From Gracilariopsis chorda (Eukaryota > Rhodophyta > Florideophyceae > Gracilariales > Gracilariaceae): a DNA stretch of 64,000 nt. Made by a program: the position numbers and the translations under genes. Shown in pieces: positions 1-12,077 of the stretch (positions within the stretch are counted from its first letter, which is position 1; the number at the start of each line of letters is the position of its first letter). Below the pieces are notes generated by a model that made no database searches, was not told the origin of the DNA, and saw only the letters and a program-made list of their open reading frames with translations. Location of the stretch: the NCBI GenBank assembly GCA_003194525.1, contig NBIV01000256.1, positions 39,741 through 103,740 on the forward strand, given 5' to 3'.

Positions 1-937
1 GTAATTGAAAAATGTGTAATTCGGAACCGCCCAGTAAGGATATATCAAAAATGTGTATTCTATTCCCGCAGGTTTTTGTAGGATGAGTTCTGAATCTCGG
101 AAATCTTTCAGGTTGAGAGTCGACAGAATTGTACTCTTCACTTCATGTCTTACACCGCTATCTTAGCTCTCATATGCATCAACAAGAGGTGGAACCCCTA
201 AAACCTGCAGAACTCCCTATCTTCTCCTTGCGTGTTACACACCTTCTATATCATTATTGGCTATAGCTGCGTGCTAAGAGACATCTTCAGTTTTGTGGCA
301 ATGTTGTAGCCATCGTTAAACGCCTATGCTGGGTCTTCGATCGTCTTAACACCTGAACTAGACCTAAAAGCATGTTGAGTAGCCATTAGAAGCCCTGCAG
401 TGGAAACTCTACGCAGTCTAGTCCACATGCATCCGAACCGTTTTCTATTGAAATGCTCAGTGATATCAGCATCTATTAATAGCTCCATATGTCAAGAAAC
501 ATTGCCGATGCCTGCAGTTCCGTGCTTTTCTTTCGATAACTCTGTACATCCATCATAAGCTTTTCAATCTTTTCATCATTCAGCTCGTCGCAGCGTTCTC
601 CTTGTACCTTCTGAAGCTTTTCGGCGCTCCTATGTTACCTAGAAAGAACCCTTTTCTGCGCATCAGTTCCAGCATCGCTTTGACGGTTTTACCCTTAACA
701 CTTTTTTTTTCATATAAGGACAGGGGTGTAATATTCTCCACACTTTCTTCTGTCGGTCTTGTCCGATGTTATGACCTGAAAGCTCCAGTTACACTTCGAA
801 TTATTATTCTAGCCGTCGATACCACCAAAAGCCACGCACCCACATTTTCTAGATATTGCATCACTGAACCTTTTTGGGCTCTTCAAAAATCAAACAATGA
901 GCATCTCTAAGACTTAATCAATGTGAAAATGGTTCCA
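1..937. other. No recognisable gene
   Basis: I see only short unsupported open frames here. The longest is about 100 codons from a non-ATG start near 602 and has no recognisable motif. No RNA gene or clear repeat was found. Confidence 0.5.
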
Positions 938-2371
938 TCACTGTTTATCGCACAGACTCTTGAGCCCAGATGTGAATGCTGCGACTCGGGGTGCAATTGT
1001 GCCTGGTTGGTTGGTAAATAATTCCTCGAATAACACCTCCTTGATGATGCTTCTAAAGAAACCATAGAATAGATTGACCTTTTGATACTTCAAATGCCCT
1101 GAAGTATGCAATATGTTGTTAAGGCGTAGCCAAACGCTTTCCGTGATATCACTAAGTCCCGCCCTGGACCAAAAATGAAATCCAACGGTTGGTATCAAAC
1201 ACAAGAAGAGAAAAGTACTGACAACGTGCCACTTGAGCTGTTGTCGAAAAAGGTAGATACGCGTTTGAGAAGGATTATACCGATTTTCATGACCTCGCGT
1301 GTCACAGACTCATTTAGTTATGACATAAGCTTAGACAGAGCTTGTCGGAATGATTGAAGGCATTCCAAATATCCTATTCTTGTATTTGAAGCTCGTTGTA
1401 TCTCCTCTACAGCATCTTTGACGTCTGGACACTCAACTTTCATAATGTCAGATGAAAAAACCACCCTTGCAGCGCAAATTCTGAACAGTACGGCAGGGTT
1501 GTTTCTTGCACTTGAGCGCACTAGTACCTTTTCAATCTGGTTCTGTGACAAACCTGCAAAAGCAGACAACTCCTTCAGACCGAGCTCATGAAGCATTTCC
1601 TTGCAAAACCGGTACAGAATCTGATTCTCGACTGAAAGAACGCCGGAAACGGTATTAACCATTCATGAACTAGAAGGTCCTAGAACAAGCTTTCTCCTGC
1701 GTTACTGAGTTGTGATTCCAGATACAAGGTCCTCCAATTTGTGGCTATAATCTTTTATGTGGGTTGATCCACGCTGGCAACACATGTGCAGGTGTACCGG
1801 GTTCTTCTGGCCTCAGCATCTGGACTGTTTAACCCAATTTCTGATGTAGTGTTAAAATAACTGCAGCACTCATGGGGCATATATCAACAAAGACGATTTC
1901 TTGATCATAATGAGCACGATGAGGACTTTCAAGCCCACCATGCTGCTGGAAACAAGATAAGAGCAATGCCTGAAAATTAGTTCTCTTCTCTTTTCGCGAA
2001 CGTCTTCATCCCCACGGTACTATGTAACGCACCATGTTTGCGTTACCGAATACCATATCCCGTCGTTCGTGCATGATATCAAACACCAAGTCTGTGAAGT
2101 CCTTCAAAATGCATCAATCGTTTTCTTTGTGCAAAGACAAAACAAATTCTGCACGAGATACGAGTACCGCAGTTGGGTCCTTCCACATTGTTTTGTCGTT
2201 AGTGCGCTCTGAACTGATACTGGGATTTTCAGTTGATGACGAGCTTTTGCGTTTTTTGGGTCCAACAATACTCTGCGTCGCTGTGCCACTAATCATAGAA
2301 AGGCTTTTTCCCGCACCTTTGACTCTATGTAATGGACGTATATCAAGGTTTTCAATTTCAACAGCCACCAC
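938..2371 (-). pseudogene. Possible decayed gene of unknown function
   Basis: On the minus strand three open stretches (2371-2114, 1662-1318, 1204-938) have helix-rich, protein-like composition. The segment between them also reads plausibly with scattered stops, for example around 1850-2100 with a HERRDMVFGNA-like stretch. The 1662-1318 frame encodes 114 residues of amphipathic helices rich in Leu, Lys and Glu. The 1204-938 frame looks HEAT-repeat-like by eye. No family could be named. Frames change between the pieces, so this is either a multi-exon gene with short introns or a pseudogene. I lean towards a decayed gene because every stretch also carries stops. The link between pieces is inferred only from shared strand and composition. 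Confidence 0.22.
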
Positions 2372-3429
2372 GCGATCACGAAGACAAATTCTAATGAAGC
2401 TCCATCTCTAGATGACTCCTATTCAGCCACAGGACGGTTTCGAAAGGCGTCTGACCAAGCATAAGACGTAAAGATACCAAGGGCATGTAGTACACTGGTC
2501 CATCAAGGATTGATTTCTATAAACTGAAATCGTCATCTCTAATAGTCCTATTGAACTACTTGAGGAAGTATAAAAAAACCTGTTCAATAACTTTCATAGC
2601 ACGTGTACAAATAAAAACTTCAACTCTCTGCAAACCAGACTCACCTTCATCTTTTTGAGAAGATAAGTGTCCGCATTTTTCAATTCTTCATAAGGCGATA
2701 GATTCATGACATTGCTATCTTGCGCCACTGCAGCAGCTCTCCATGAAGCCATTTGCCTGTTCGAAGCCATATCAAGGACAAATGAAGCCCAAGGAAAGAT
2801 AGAAATTGCACTTATCTCATCAGTACGATTCTATGTATGGTTGGAATAGCCATTCTTCTTTGCTGCAAATCTTTTCGCTTACTCTACAAGCATATTCCAT
2901 CTTTGCTTGCGATTCATTTGTAGCGCAATGGTAGTTATTGGAGAAGGGGTGTGGCCATAGGTCATGCTTGGATGTTCCTCTTTTTCGCAGGATAATTCCG
3001 GGTACTGCCGTTGCCGGTGCGAACCACGAGACGGCAGAATGGGTAACCCAGGGTAGCCCTTGCCAGGCGGTTGCCAAATAGTGCACGTGGTAGATACTGG
3101 ATCGTGTGCCGGAAGATTAGATAATTGTTAAATACTTCTACAAAAGGAAGCGGCCTATGGCAGCGGGCGGCACTGTGCGCCGCGTGAGAGGAATGATGAA
3201 AGACCGTGGAAGAAAAGAGTGGTGCATAAAGCAAAATCAAAAAAGCAAGTACTCTAATCCAATGAATGAAGAACGCAATGAATACGAATATGGTTGTGAA
3301 GGGGTGCAGAACGGAATAGAGTTGGGCACCACGGGGTTCTTGATGACCACAGAAATACATGGGATGAAGTGTTTGCACATTCCTGGGTGTAAACTGCGTT
3401 TCATTCAGAAGTAGCACATGATCATGCTT
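2372..3429. other. No supported gene
   Basis: A 160-codon minus-strand frame (3444-2962) overlaps an 85-codon plus-strand frame. Neither shows a motif or a believable start context, so both look like chance open frames. Nothing else was recognised. Confidence 0.4.
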
Positions 3430-4621
3430 TCGCATGCGCGACACTTACACGGAAAACTAGTCGAAACCGAAAACATTGGATCACAAATTTCCTATAAACC
3501 CATTCAAAGTCCTGTCCTTCTTCCTTTTTAACTTTTTCTGTAAACGTGAGCTGAATTGCAAACTACCTTTGAATCATGCGAGATTCTGCGAAACAAAACT
3601 TGAACTGGGTTTGATATAGGAGCTGTGGTTCCAGCAGTTTTTCTAGTTCGTCAAATCGAGCCATTAGTACGGTAAAATGATCGTCACACACGACTATAAG
3701 CAGCGTTTGTTTGACCACAGCAGAATGCAGAATTTTCCGAATGACCATAGTTGACACACCGGTATTCAAGTCCAAGTTATTAAGGAGTACTTTATTAGGC
3801 GTATGAAGAAATGAAAACTCGGGAACGATAGTACTGGCAACGCCAGACTTTGGGTTTGGTCAATGATCAAATTGCACAGTCGTAACTGACGGAAGAGCAA
3901 AGCGCTAAGCATGAAAATTATCCAGTGCTGCCGTAGTTTGTTCGTCGACAAACTTTTTTATTGACGCAATGAGCAAGTTGCTGAAAATAGATTCTCCTTG
4001 TGTCATGTTGTGAGCACCTTCCACAGAAATTGGAAGACGGTTTGCATACTAGCGGCAAATGTGAGTGGTTTTGGAGCATTGTTGGATATTTTGTTGCGTC
4101 CAATGGAATGTAACAGCAACGGAAATGCCGGATTACCGGCTTGGCATACGTATTCGGTGAGCTATGGCACTTGAAATCTATTCGAATTTCCAAAGATTAC
4201 TCTTTCATGGCATCGCGTTGCGAATGTTTGTGTAAACTCGTCCAATACTTCTACTTGGATCAGCTTTCATTTCCATTTGCAGCAAAATTGGAAGCAGCTG
4301 GGAATAATCGCTGGATAAGATGTTTGACAAGCCCCCAAACGTAGGCGTATTTTCCATTCTAATGCAGAAAATATCTTTGAACACCGTTTCCATAAGTTAA
4401 AATAGCTTTTTTGAGATCATGGAAGCCTCATTTAAGACAAGCAGTTGTACTTGGCGTAGCAGTTTTGCACGTTGAGATCCGGGACCGTACTTGTAAACAA
4501 TGGCTGCAGTGCTGCTTGTACTACCCTTATCAGCTATACCAGGTCCAAGCAGGCTATGTAGAGTGCGGCCAAATTCGTACAACGATGTTACAGTCCTAAT
4601 TGAAACGTTCGGGCGTGGCAT
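3430..4621 (-). pseudogene. Helitron helicase relic (Pif1-like helicase part)
   Basis: Read on the minus strand from 4621, the order of motifs is that of the Helitron Pif1-type helicase. First comes a TLHSLLG stretch, then the Walker B-like LLVLNEASM, then FGG followed by SSDYSQLLPILL (motif III, normally GGDFRQ-LPV). A VMVIRKILHS stretch lies near 3740. Finally there is EEGQDFEWV (motif V, usually KAQGQ-FE-V) near 3500. An in-frame TAA (4399-4397) separates LVLNEASM from the FGG motif without a frameshift, and frame changes occur later. No Walker A lies upstream, so the copy is 5'-truncated. The same motifs occur in the larger Helitron at 48.7-53.5 kb, with clear similarity in the TLHSLLG/MHSLLG block, so this is probably an older copy of a related family. 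Confidence 0.7.
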
Positions 4622-6933
4622 AGGTTCAACTCAGTGAAGTGCAATGCCCTCGATGAGAAATGTTTGGTACTTGGTAGATTTCCCGAATGTTTCTGTAATG
4701 TATTCATTGCATGAACTACGACCACTAATATTGGATTGTACACGTGAGACACGGAAAAGTCATTTGGCGGTTGGCCACAGTAGCGGGCATGAACCACCAA
4801 AGTGGAGTAATATAGTTAATTTTATTTATTATTTTTACACGCATTTCTGGGATGCTTAGTACTTAGTGCGCTGGCGAGTTGCTGTTGCACCAGTAAACCT
4901 TCCCCAACAAGGGACCCCAAACCGAGGAATTGGCTCTAGACCTCACTGCCTTTGCGTGTTCTCTTGTCCTCTTTGGAGGGAAGCATCGTCACATACGGGA
5001 AGTCTAACCCCCTTTCCTATCTAAAGAACGGGAGTATTCGGATTGTTACTACAACTTTCTTGGTGTTCGCCTTGTCTAAGGTCTATTTACCGGCATTGCC
5101 GTTAGTCTTCGTCACGACACTTGTGACTCAGCTCCCCCTTATTTTCCCTTTACAGTTTGGCTTTCCTGCTACCCACGGCTCGTGTTCGCGCGTGCCACTA
5201 ACGTGGAAACCTCACTTCTCTAGAGGAAGACCTCCCCCATACACCGCTTCTGCAGATAACCGATTCTTGCCTCAACATCCATGCGCAATTCGCGACGGGT
5301 GGATTTGGCCTTACAACCTGACATATTCGTGCCACTCCGGGGAGGGTTCTACCCAACTGGAGTCACCTGTAAAGAGGAAAGATCCTGAACTTCTTTCGGT
5401 GCACTCCCGCTTCTGGGCATTGCACTACAGCCAGGGAGGAGTGGACCCATGCGATTTTGGAGGAAAATCAGTGTGGGTTTTATATGACGTTTTGGTACGG
5501 TGATAGGTGAAATCTATGATATATGGAAGAGATGGACGCGTAGCAAGCGTGCAAGCTTTTACTCACTATTGGCATGATTCACACGTTTCGTGTTGTGCCA
5601 TGGTCGGCCGTGCCGTCCAGTGACACAATCTGTGTGAGACACAAGCATTTTGCACTACTGTAGTTAGTATTCATAGATTATTATGCCTGAAGAGTACTTT
5701 TGAAAGGACGGCTCCGTCATTTCACCCTGAAGTAGAGGAAAGCTGTGACCAAACTTTGAGTTTTCTGCCTGGGCGAAGTGACTAACTCCTCCCGAAGTGT
5801 CACCGAGTTTGATCACCTCATAACAGTCTGCACGATGTACTTGAGGACCTCTGATCTATTTTACACTGTGGGTTCGCCCAGTGCCCAGATGCTATCACCG
5901 TTTAGCAACTTCTATTATTGTGGGGACAGGTAGTTCTTCGACTCAGTATTGTGTTTCGCCACGCTGACTGAATACGCATCATCCTCTCTTTTGGGTCTAT
6001 TTTGCACTACGCACGACCCTCCGAGTTTCCAGTTTTTCCTTGGTCCTTTTCTATTTCCTTTGTTTTTCCTTCGGATTTTCTTTGCACAGGAACACCGCTC
6101 ACAAGAGTTGTCATACTAGGCTAATACTACGGTTTACCGCTTCGTGTTATAACCTCTGTAGCTATAGCTGGTCTCAATCTCGTTATTACATCCAAACAAC
6201 GTGTGGTACGGGGGGCTCTATCGCTTTGTCCACCTCATAAGATAGCACTGCGGCAAACACCCTGCAAGGGGTTCTCGTCCCATACTGCCCGTGGGAGACA
6301 AGATACCATGCCCGAGTTGGACCATCTAGGTGTCCAGAATTACCGCCAAACGTGACGAAAAAGGTACAACTCCTCGACGCTGGGATCATTAGTTTAGTGA
6401 GAGCAAAGCATCGCCCCCGTCTTTGGTTCAGGTTTTTGTAAATGTTGAGACAGGTAAAACGTCAATTTCCGATGTGGATATTCTCACAGCAATTAGGTGG
6501 AAATATGACGAGTGTGAAGGTTGCCTCGCTGGATTTATCTGAAACTGTTTCAAGCAGTGTCTACAGTTTGAATTAGAGACTACCCTAGCAAAAACTATTT
6601 TCTATCCGCCCAGATGTAATGTTGCCAAATGATTATTTTGTGAAGGTTTTGAAACTTTCATACACGCATTAGAAACGGTGTTTTTGAATCAAAAGTACGT
6701 TTTTGATATCAAAAAAGGCTGTTTTCTGAAGCTCTGTAGTAAATTCGACATATTTTTCAAGCACATCTCTATTAACCCATCTGGTTTTCTTATGTTCCTG
6801 CTTCTCACCGAGCATAAACAACGGAGGCTTAGAATTTTTGCTATACAAAAACAGGTTGCATAACTTCTACGGACTACAAAAGGCGAAAAAATCAGATCAA
6901 AATAACTAAAGTTAAAGGTTAAGTTGATTGTTT
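4622..6933. other. Intergenic DNA without recognised gene
   Basis: A 183-codon plus-strand frame (4952-5503) starts at a non-ATG codon and shows no domain. I do not consider it supported. The rest holds only short open frames, and no repeat array or RNA gene was seen. Confidence 0.4.
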
Positions 6934-6951
6934 TGACCTCATATGAGGTCA
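6934..6951. repeat. Perfect 18-bp palindrome
   Basis: The bases TGACCTCATATGAGGTCA equal their own reverse complement. The site lies in AT-rich non-coding DNA with no adjacent gene. It could be a dimeric protein binding site or chance. Confidence 0.6.
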
Positions 6952-8430
6952 GCGGTCCGATAGACACCAGATACAGAAAAAGCGTATAAATGGCGCTATA
7001 CGAACCCAAACAAATGGCCCATAAATTCTGTAGAAAGCATGCTAGACAAGACATTCCATTGTCGGGAAATTTTTGCCATTTCACAGACATTTCCCAGATG
7101 GGGTAAAAATGGCGTATATCGTGCCAAACAATCCTTATAATTAGCTTAGAAACCTGGGAAGAGCTGATAACTATTTCGGTTATCTTCATGAGTTTTATTC
7201 CATGTTTTGCACTCGTGTCAAATATTGTACAGCCTGGGCGCAGTCAAAAGAGCCTTACTAAGTAGTACGTGGTGCAAACTTGCTATATAAATAATGTTTT
7301 AACTCATAATGACAGCTCTAATCGTATTATAAAAGTAATGCACAAGTTGTTTTCATTTACTCTATAATATTGAACTGGATATGGTTTATATTCTTCTTAA
7401 CCCACAGTAGCTAACAAAAATAAATAGTGAGAAGATATTGTAGAGGTATATATATATCTGGGTAAATTGGAGTGAAAGAAAAGGAAAAACAATGTACGTA
7501 TCATTTTCTAATGGTTTGGATATATAACTTATTAATCTAGTAATATCTTGAAAAGAGACCTTTGAAACTATTGACACATATTGATATGTAAAAAACGTGG
7601 AGCCAAATGAGCGAGAAGGCAGAGAGCTATCGATGAAGACAGTACGCGTAGAGGACGCTACATAAGCCATATTGTTAGAAGAACAAAGCAACGGGAAGAG
7701 TCTACTACAAGGTTGTGTGTAAAGCCCAACGTAGGTCTCTCATCCATATGTTCATCCTAATTGCTCATATGAGTAAACCCCCGCTTGCGCACCATCCTGT
7801 AACAATGAAAAAAAAGGAGTAGTTTCACCACACATGCCCTTTATAACTAAGTTTACCCTGTGTCGCGTGAGCACAACAACTCCCAGGCCAAGATGGCTTG
7901 GTGCGCTTCGCCTGAGCAAGCCATAAAGCAGTGCCAGCGCACGAGTAGGCAGCAATCTTTTGGAAGAAGTATCGGGGGGTGATAATAGCACATCTCAGAC
8001 AACGCAATAGACAAAGCACCACAAAGCACTAACATTCATGATCAGTGCCGTAAAATGCTTCATGTTTGAGGCATAAAGCTGTGAAGACCAGGAATGAATC
8101 GCCTTTCATTGTGAAGTAGCGGATTTAGTTCTGCAATTGCGTTAGTTTGGCATACGGTCTGGCAACACAGATCGTAGAAAACCGTTATCACTTCCTCAGG
8201 AAATGATTCCCAGTTCCCGACACTCGTACCTAACGTTACAAATAGTAGAATATATTCATGGATGATGACCAACACCCCATCTAATAGCTTTTTCATAATG
8301 AAAGTAGACGCTGACTTCCGGGCACGCATACCTCCCATTTAGTCATCTTGAATTCTTCAAACAGTTCATATTATGATCTCAAATATTCATTACATAATCC
8401 ATCATATTGGACAGCAAATGAAAGTCTTAG
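6952..8430. other. AT-rich DNA without recognised gene
   Basis: The base composition drops in GC, especially at 7250-7600. Open frames are short and lack motifs, and nothing else is visible. Confidence 0.4.
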
Positions 8431-8499
8431 TGTTAAATGCAAAACTTACCTAGCTTCAGAGACCCCTCCTTGCATACTGTGAACTATTCTACGATGCTG

Positions 8500-8775
8500 T
8501 ATCCTGGACTGCGAACCATTCCATTCTGCTCTCGCTTCCTCTGCCGACGGTACCACGCTATTGTTGGTTCGGCTGCGAACAATATCATACTGCTATCGAC
8601 CTGCGTGCGAACAATATTACCATCCTACACCTTAGAGTGCGAATCACGGCGCTGTCGCCTAACCCGTAACTTGCAGAAATCGGGAGCAGGCGAAGGACTG
8701 CCTGCTGCGGTCGCTTAGCTAGTACCGCGGAGAAGTCGCATGTATGCGAAGGATACCACGCAGCTGTCGCATAGA
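8500..8775. repeat. Degenerate palindromic repeat block
   Basis: Imperfect units start with TGCGAA and end with a TCGC-type complement, roughly 18-20 bases apart. Examples are near 8508, 8566, 8602, 8637 and 8744. The unit at 8744 reads TGCGA, then 17 bases, then TCGCA. The units share an ATxCCAxxCTGCTxTCGC core but vary in spacing. This looks like a decayed array of short inverted repeats. The function is unknown. Confidence 0.4.
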
Positions 8776-10017
8776 CCGTAATATGCAGAAGGACTCAGAA
8801 GCATGCAAAATCCCATTGCGGCTTACTGATGGATTACAAGCCAAGTCGAACCCCCTCCTTAGGCTCGCAGGTGTAAGCGAACCTTACGTCACATTATAAG
8901 TGAGTCCAAAACCCCTTGACACATTGCAAACACCACTGTCGCCTTAGTTTACCCCAAAACGTCCTCAATAGCTACTCAGCAAATAATTACTGCCGTCAAA
9001 AGCGAATTGTAAAAATAGATTATTATCCGCCAACCAGCCAGTACAATATTGCTCAGATAAGCTTAGCATATATTACAACGTACAAAACATTCAACAAGAA
9101 CTACGTTGACTGTGATCTACCCCCAATAAGCAATCTACCCGTTAATTGAGAAGCATGTAGATAAATTGATTTCAAAATACTGAAGGGTTCACAAATGTGT
9201 TTGCAAAAGGTTCAAACTGTCAAAATAATCGCCTAGACCCAGTATTTGGCCAGTTTGAAGCATAAAGTGCACTGTATAAGTAGAGTCTCTCTACTCATCT
9301 AAATGGGCAACATGTAACAACCACAGAGGCTTGCTTTATCAACAGCTTTCAAAGCTACTACGATTATCTTAGAATATGAAACGCGATGGGTACTTTAAAC
9401 CTATACAATGAGTTGGGCATGGAATTGGTATTTAAACACCAAGACTAGTAATAGAGCTTTAATCTACAAAAGGCGTAGAAATCAGTCGTAAGATTCTCAA
9501 TCAACCTTGTGCTTCGTCAAATAATAATGACGAACGAATGGAAGTATGGAAAAAAGAACTAGAACATCGACTGTTCTTGATACATCAACAGAGGCTCGAA
9601 CACAACCGTACAAATAGTACCAACTTGCAGCAGATACGGCAATCCAAAGAGGATTTCACGGTCGCTGATAACCAAGTGACGAACAAGATGTCATTCTTTT
9701 AGAATACTTCACATAATGCGTTAGCTTCTACTGGACGACTCCTAAAAATCCTTTTCGCAAATAGCGTACACACAAATTCTTCAATTCAGAGGATTTGGGT
9801 GCACTCAAAAAGCGAAAAGTGGTTAAGGCTCGCCCTCGTCGTAGCAGTTGCTCTCCAACTGAAGGTACCAAATTTGGTGCGAACCTCTGAACCAAAACAC
9901 CTGCATTCCCAAACACAAACCATCGCTTATCCAATATACTAGAGCCACAATCATCGCACATGATGTTCCCAGAAGGCAGAACGTCCCCGCTCTGCACCAA
10001 AGTTGCCTAGCTTCTGG
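8776..10017. other. No recognised gene; possible flank of Harbinger element
   Basis: No coding region could be supported. Overlapping minus-strand frames at 9728-10128 are probably shadows next to the C-rich tract. I searched by eye for terminal inverted repeats matching the DNA beyond 12.1 kb and found none. Confidence 0.35.
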
Positions 10018-10078
10018 CATCCCACCCACCCCACCTCCCACCCCCCCTTTTACCCCTCTTCCCTTCCGCCCTCCCCGC
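10018..10078 (-). promoter_or_regulatory. C-rich tract / G-quadruplex potential on minus strand
   Basis: Sixty bases are almost purely pyrimidine on the plus strand. The minus strand has about eight runs of three or more G separated by 1-5 bases, including a seven-G run. That satisfies the usual G-quadruplex pattern several times over. The tract ends about 45 bases upstream of the DUF6818 start codon, so it may lie in that gene's promoter or 5' UTR (inference). Confidence 0.5.
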
Positions 10079-10121
10079 GGTTGAAACTTGTCACACACAA
10101 GCAACAAAATCCTGTTGCAAG

Positions 10122-10919
10122 ATGCCACAGGTGCAAGAAAATGAAACTTACAAACGGTCTAATCCACAACATTCGAACACAGAGGAACTGACTACCCCTC
10201 AATGCTCACAAAAAGTGAAGCTATCAATTCAGAAACCGCCGCTATTCGCAAAGAAGAAAGGACAGACCCCCACTCGTGGCTCTGGTTTCACTCAAATCGA
10301 GACCACCCATCTGTTAGATTTGATGGAAAAGTACCTACCACTCTGTCGCGAAGAATGGGATGTACTCTTGAAGGACCATACATCCGCTTTTCCGCAGCAA
10401 CAGAGGACTGTCGAGAGTCTTCGCAGAACGTTTTCCACTTTACACCGCCGACGCATCCCTACTGGGGATCCCTTTATACCTGACGACGTAAAGAGAGCGA
10501 AACATATTCATGAAAATATAACTGAGCGAGCAGATATGGATGATGGTGATGATGTTGTAGAGACTGTTGGGTCGAGCTTTCTTCAGGAAGACTTGGTCTC
10601 CACTGATTTAGACGACGTTATTGCTTCTACAGAACAGCAAAAGGACGTTTTGAAACCAGAACCTGTCGTTGCAAACCAGCCACGTCCGTTAGTGCGCACA
10701 CGCCGCATGTCTACATTGAAAAGTGAAGAAGACAGCCTCATGTCTCTATTTAAAATATCTCTACTGAACGACCAAAAGCGGCGTGAGGAAGAGCTTGAGC
10801 AACGTAGAGAGGAGCGCGAGGAGAGTCGTGCGCAGCGCTTATATGAGAGCCGCAGCCATGAGAAGCTTATGGAAATGATGTTGTTGTTGATTGCGAAGTC
10901 TGCTTCGACCAACAACTAA
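10122..10919 (+). CDS. DUF6818-like DNA-binding partner protein of a PIF/Harbinger transposon
   Basis: An intact 265-residue frame starts at ATG 10122. Residues 55-135 form a Myb/SANT-like helical domain with the DUF6818 signature: G-F-T near 55, LPLCREEWD near 73, TVESLRRTF near 97, and IPTGDP near 112 followed by VKRAKHI. Residues 200-255 are a charged Arg/Glu-rich coiled coil. Families of this kind often sit beside DDE transposases of the PIF/Harbinger superfamily, where a Myb-like partner helps DNA binding and nuclear import (family knowledge). The gene converges on the transposase at 12077-10916 and their 3' ends overlap by a few bases, which supports membership of one element. The stop is TAA. 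The frame is undamaged, unlike the transposase. Confidence 0.7.
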   Translation: MPQVQENETYKRSNPQHSNTEELTTPQCSQKVKLSIQKPPLFAKKKGQTPTRGSGFTQIETTHLLDLMEKYLPLCREEWDVLLKDHTSAFPQQQRTVESLRRTFSTLHRRRIPTGDPFIPDDVKRAKHIHENITERADMDDGDDVVETVGSSFLQEDLVSTDLDDVIASTEQQKDVLKPEPVVANQPRPLVRTRRMSTLKSEEDSLMSLFKISLLNDQKRREEELEQRREEREESRAQRLYESRSHEKLMEMMLLLIAKSASTNN

Positions 10920-12077
10920 ATGTTTAAGCTGCTCTGGAGAAAATCATTAGCTTCCACACTAAGATGAGGCATGTAGGTGCTTAATATTGGGTTGATCCCA
11001 ACCATTCGCGTGCGCAAATTAAACAGATGTATGCTACAAAGCAACATAACTCGTCTTTCTCCGTTTTCCTCATACATGAACCTGTCCTTCAATCGCGGAA
11101 ACATACCCTGAAACGACCTCATACCCCATTCGGATGCTTGTCGAGCGGATGTTGCCTGTCCGATTTGAAGAACTTCTCTGGTATCTTTGGCCCTTGTCTC
11201 ATCTTGAGACGACTTGATTAAAAAAGGATACGAATTGCGACAGCATGCAGAGTCTACAACGCATTTACCGCCATGTTTCTCATGTTCTAGACCCAACTTA
11301 GTATATATATTGCCCCAATCCGACGCAACCCAATCATGCATACTACCGGGCGCGTTGATTGCGCAAGCAATAACTGTACCATTTGGAGCAAATACAAGAA
11401 CATTGGAAACGTAATGATCATGGGTCCATCCATTGTAAAACATATTCTGCACCACGAAGTCCTGGGATTGCTCTAGCAGCAGTTTCAAAACATCTGCCAC
11501 TGAATTAACCTCTTCCAATGTGTGATACTTTTGTTTGAAAGCATCTTTGAAAGCCTGAACCTCTGTTTCGGTCGGCATCCTCACCTCCGCGTTAACATCA
11601 TGCGCCAGATCCCGCAGCAGTATTCTCCTACCGAAAAGTAAAAAGATTGAGCACACATAACTTGTGATGCCAAAGAGAAGACAGAGGTTCCAGAGAGCTC
11701 CTCTCGTTCGATGCCAGCACAGGACAAGTCCCAAACATTTCGTTGCGTCCATTGATCGCGGTCGTCCACGTCTACACCTACGTCTTTGCAGGAAACCGCT
11801 TGCTGTGTATGGGATATTCGTTGTATATGTGCTGAAACTGGTTTAAGACATGCGTGAAAGTACTGTGATCAATTCCTGTTAGCGTTATTAGTGAGCTGTC
11901 GCACATGGAACGAAACAAGAACACAAATGGTGAGTCTGCAGGGTTGAGAAGCGCCTGTCTGCTAATGCGCCTGTCTCTGCGTCGTCTCACAATAGCTGTA
12001 TGCATATCCCTGAAGCGTATTGAGTGTCTCTGACGCCGAGTTAGTAATGTAAGCAGTAGAACTGTTGTGGTGTCCAT
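10916..12077 (-). pseudogene. PIF/Harbinger DDE transposase, one frameshift
   Basis: The minus strand carries a DDE_Tnp_4-type transposase in two frames. The N-terminal helical part is 12077 to about 11800. The catalytic part runs from about 11795 to 10916 and includes CLGLVLCWHRTRG, a FYNGWTHDHY block, the catalytic-type Asp in GSMHDW, VVDSAC, and QASEWGMR carrying the likely Glu. The second frame is open upstream of its ATG through an Arg-rich stretch (QRRRCRRGRPRS), so a single-base shift near 11795 joins the two. A small intron is a less likely alternative. The ORF ends with TAG within the last codons of the convergent DUF6818 gene. The copy is probably inactive because of the frameshift, but is otherwise well preserved. 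Confidence 0.72.

Noticed and set aside
2962-3444. 160-codon membrane-like protein on the minus strand
   Set aside because: Hydrophobicity comes from a low-complexity stretch. The frame overlaps a competing frame and no family fits.
4952-5503. 183-codon plus-strand gene
   Set aside because: Non-ATG start, no motif, unusual composition and no supporting context.
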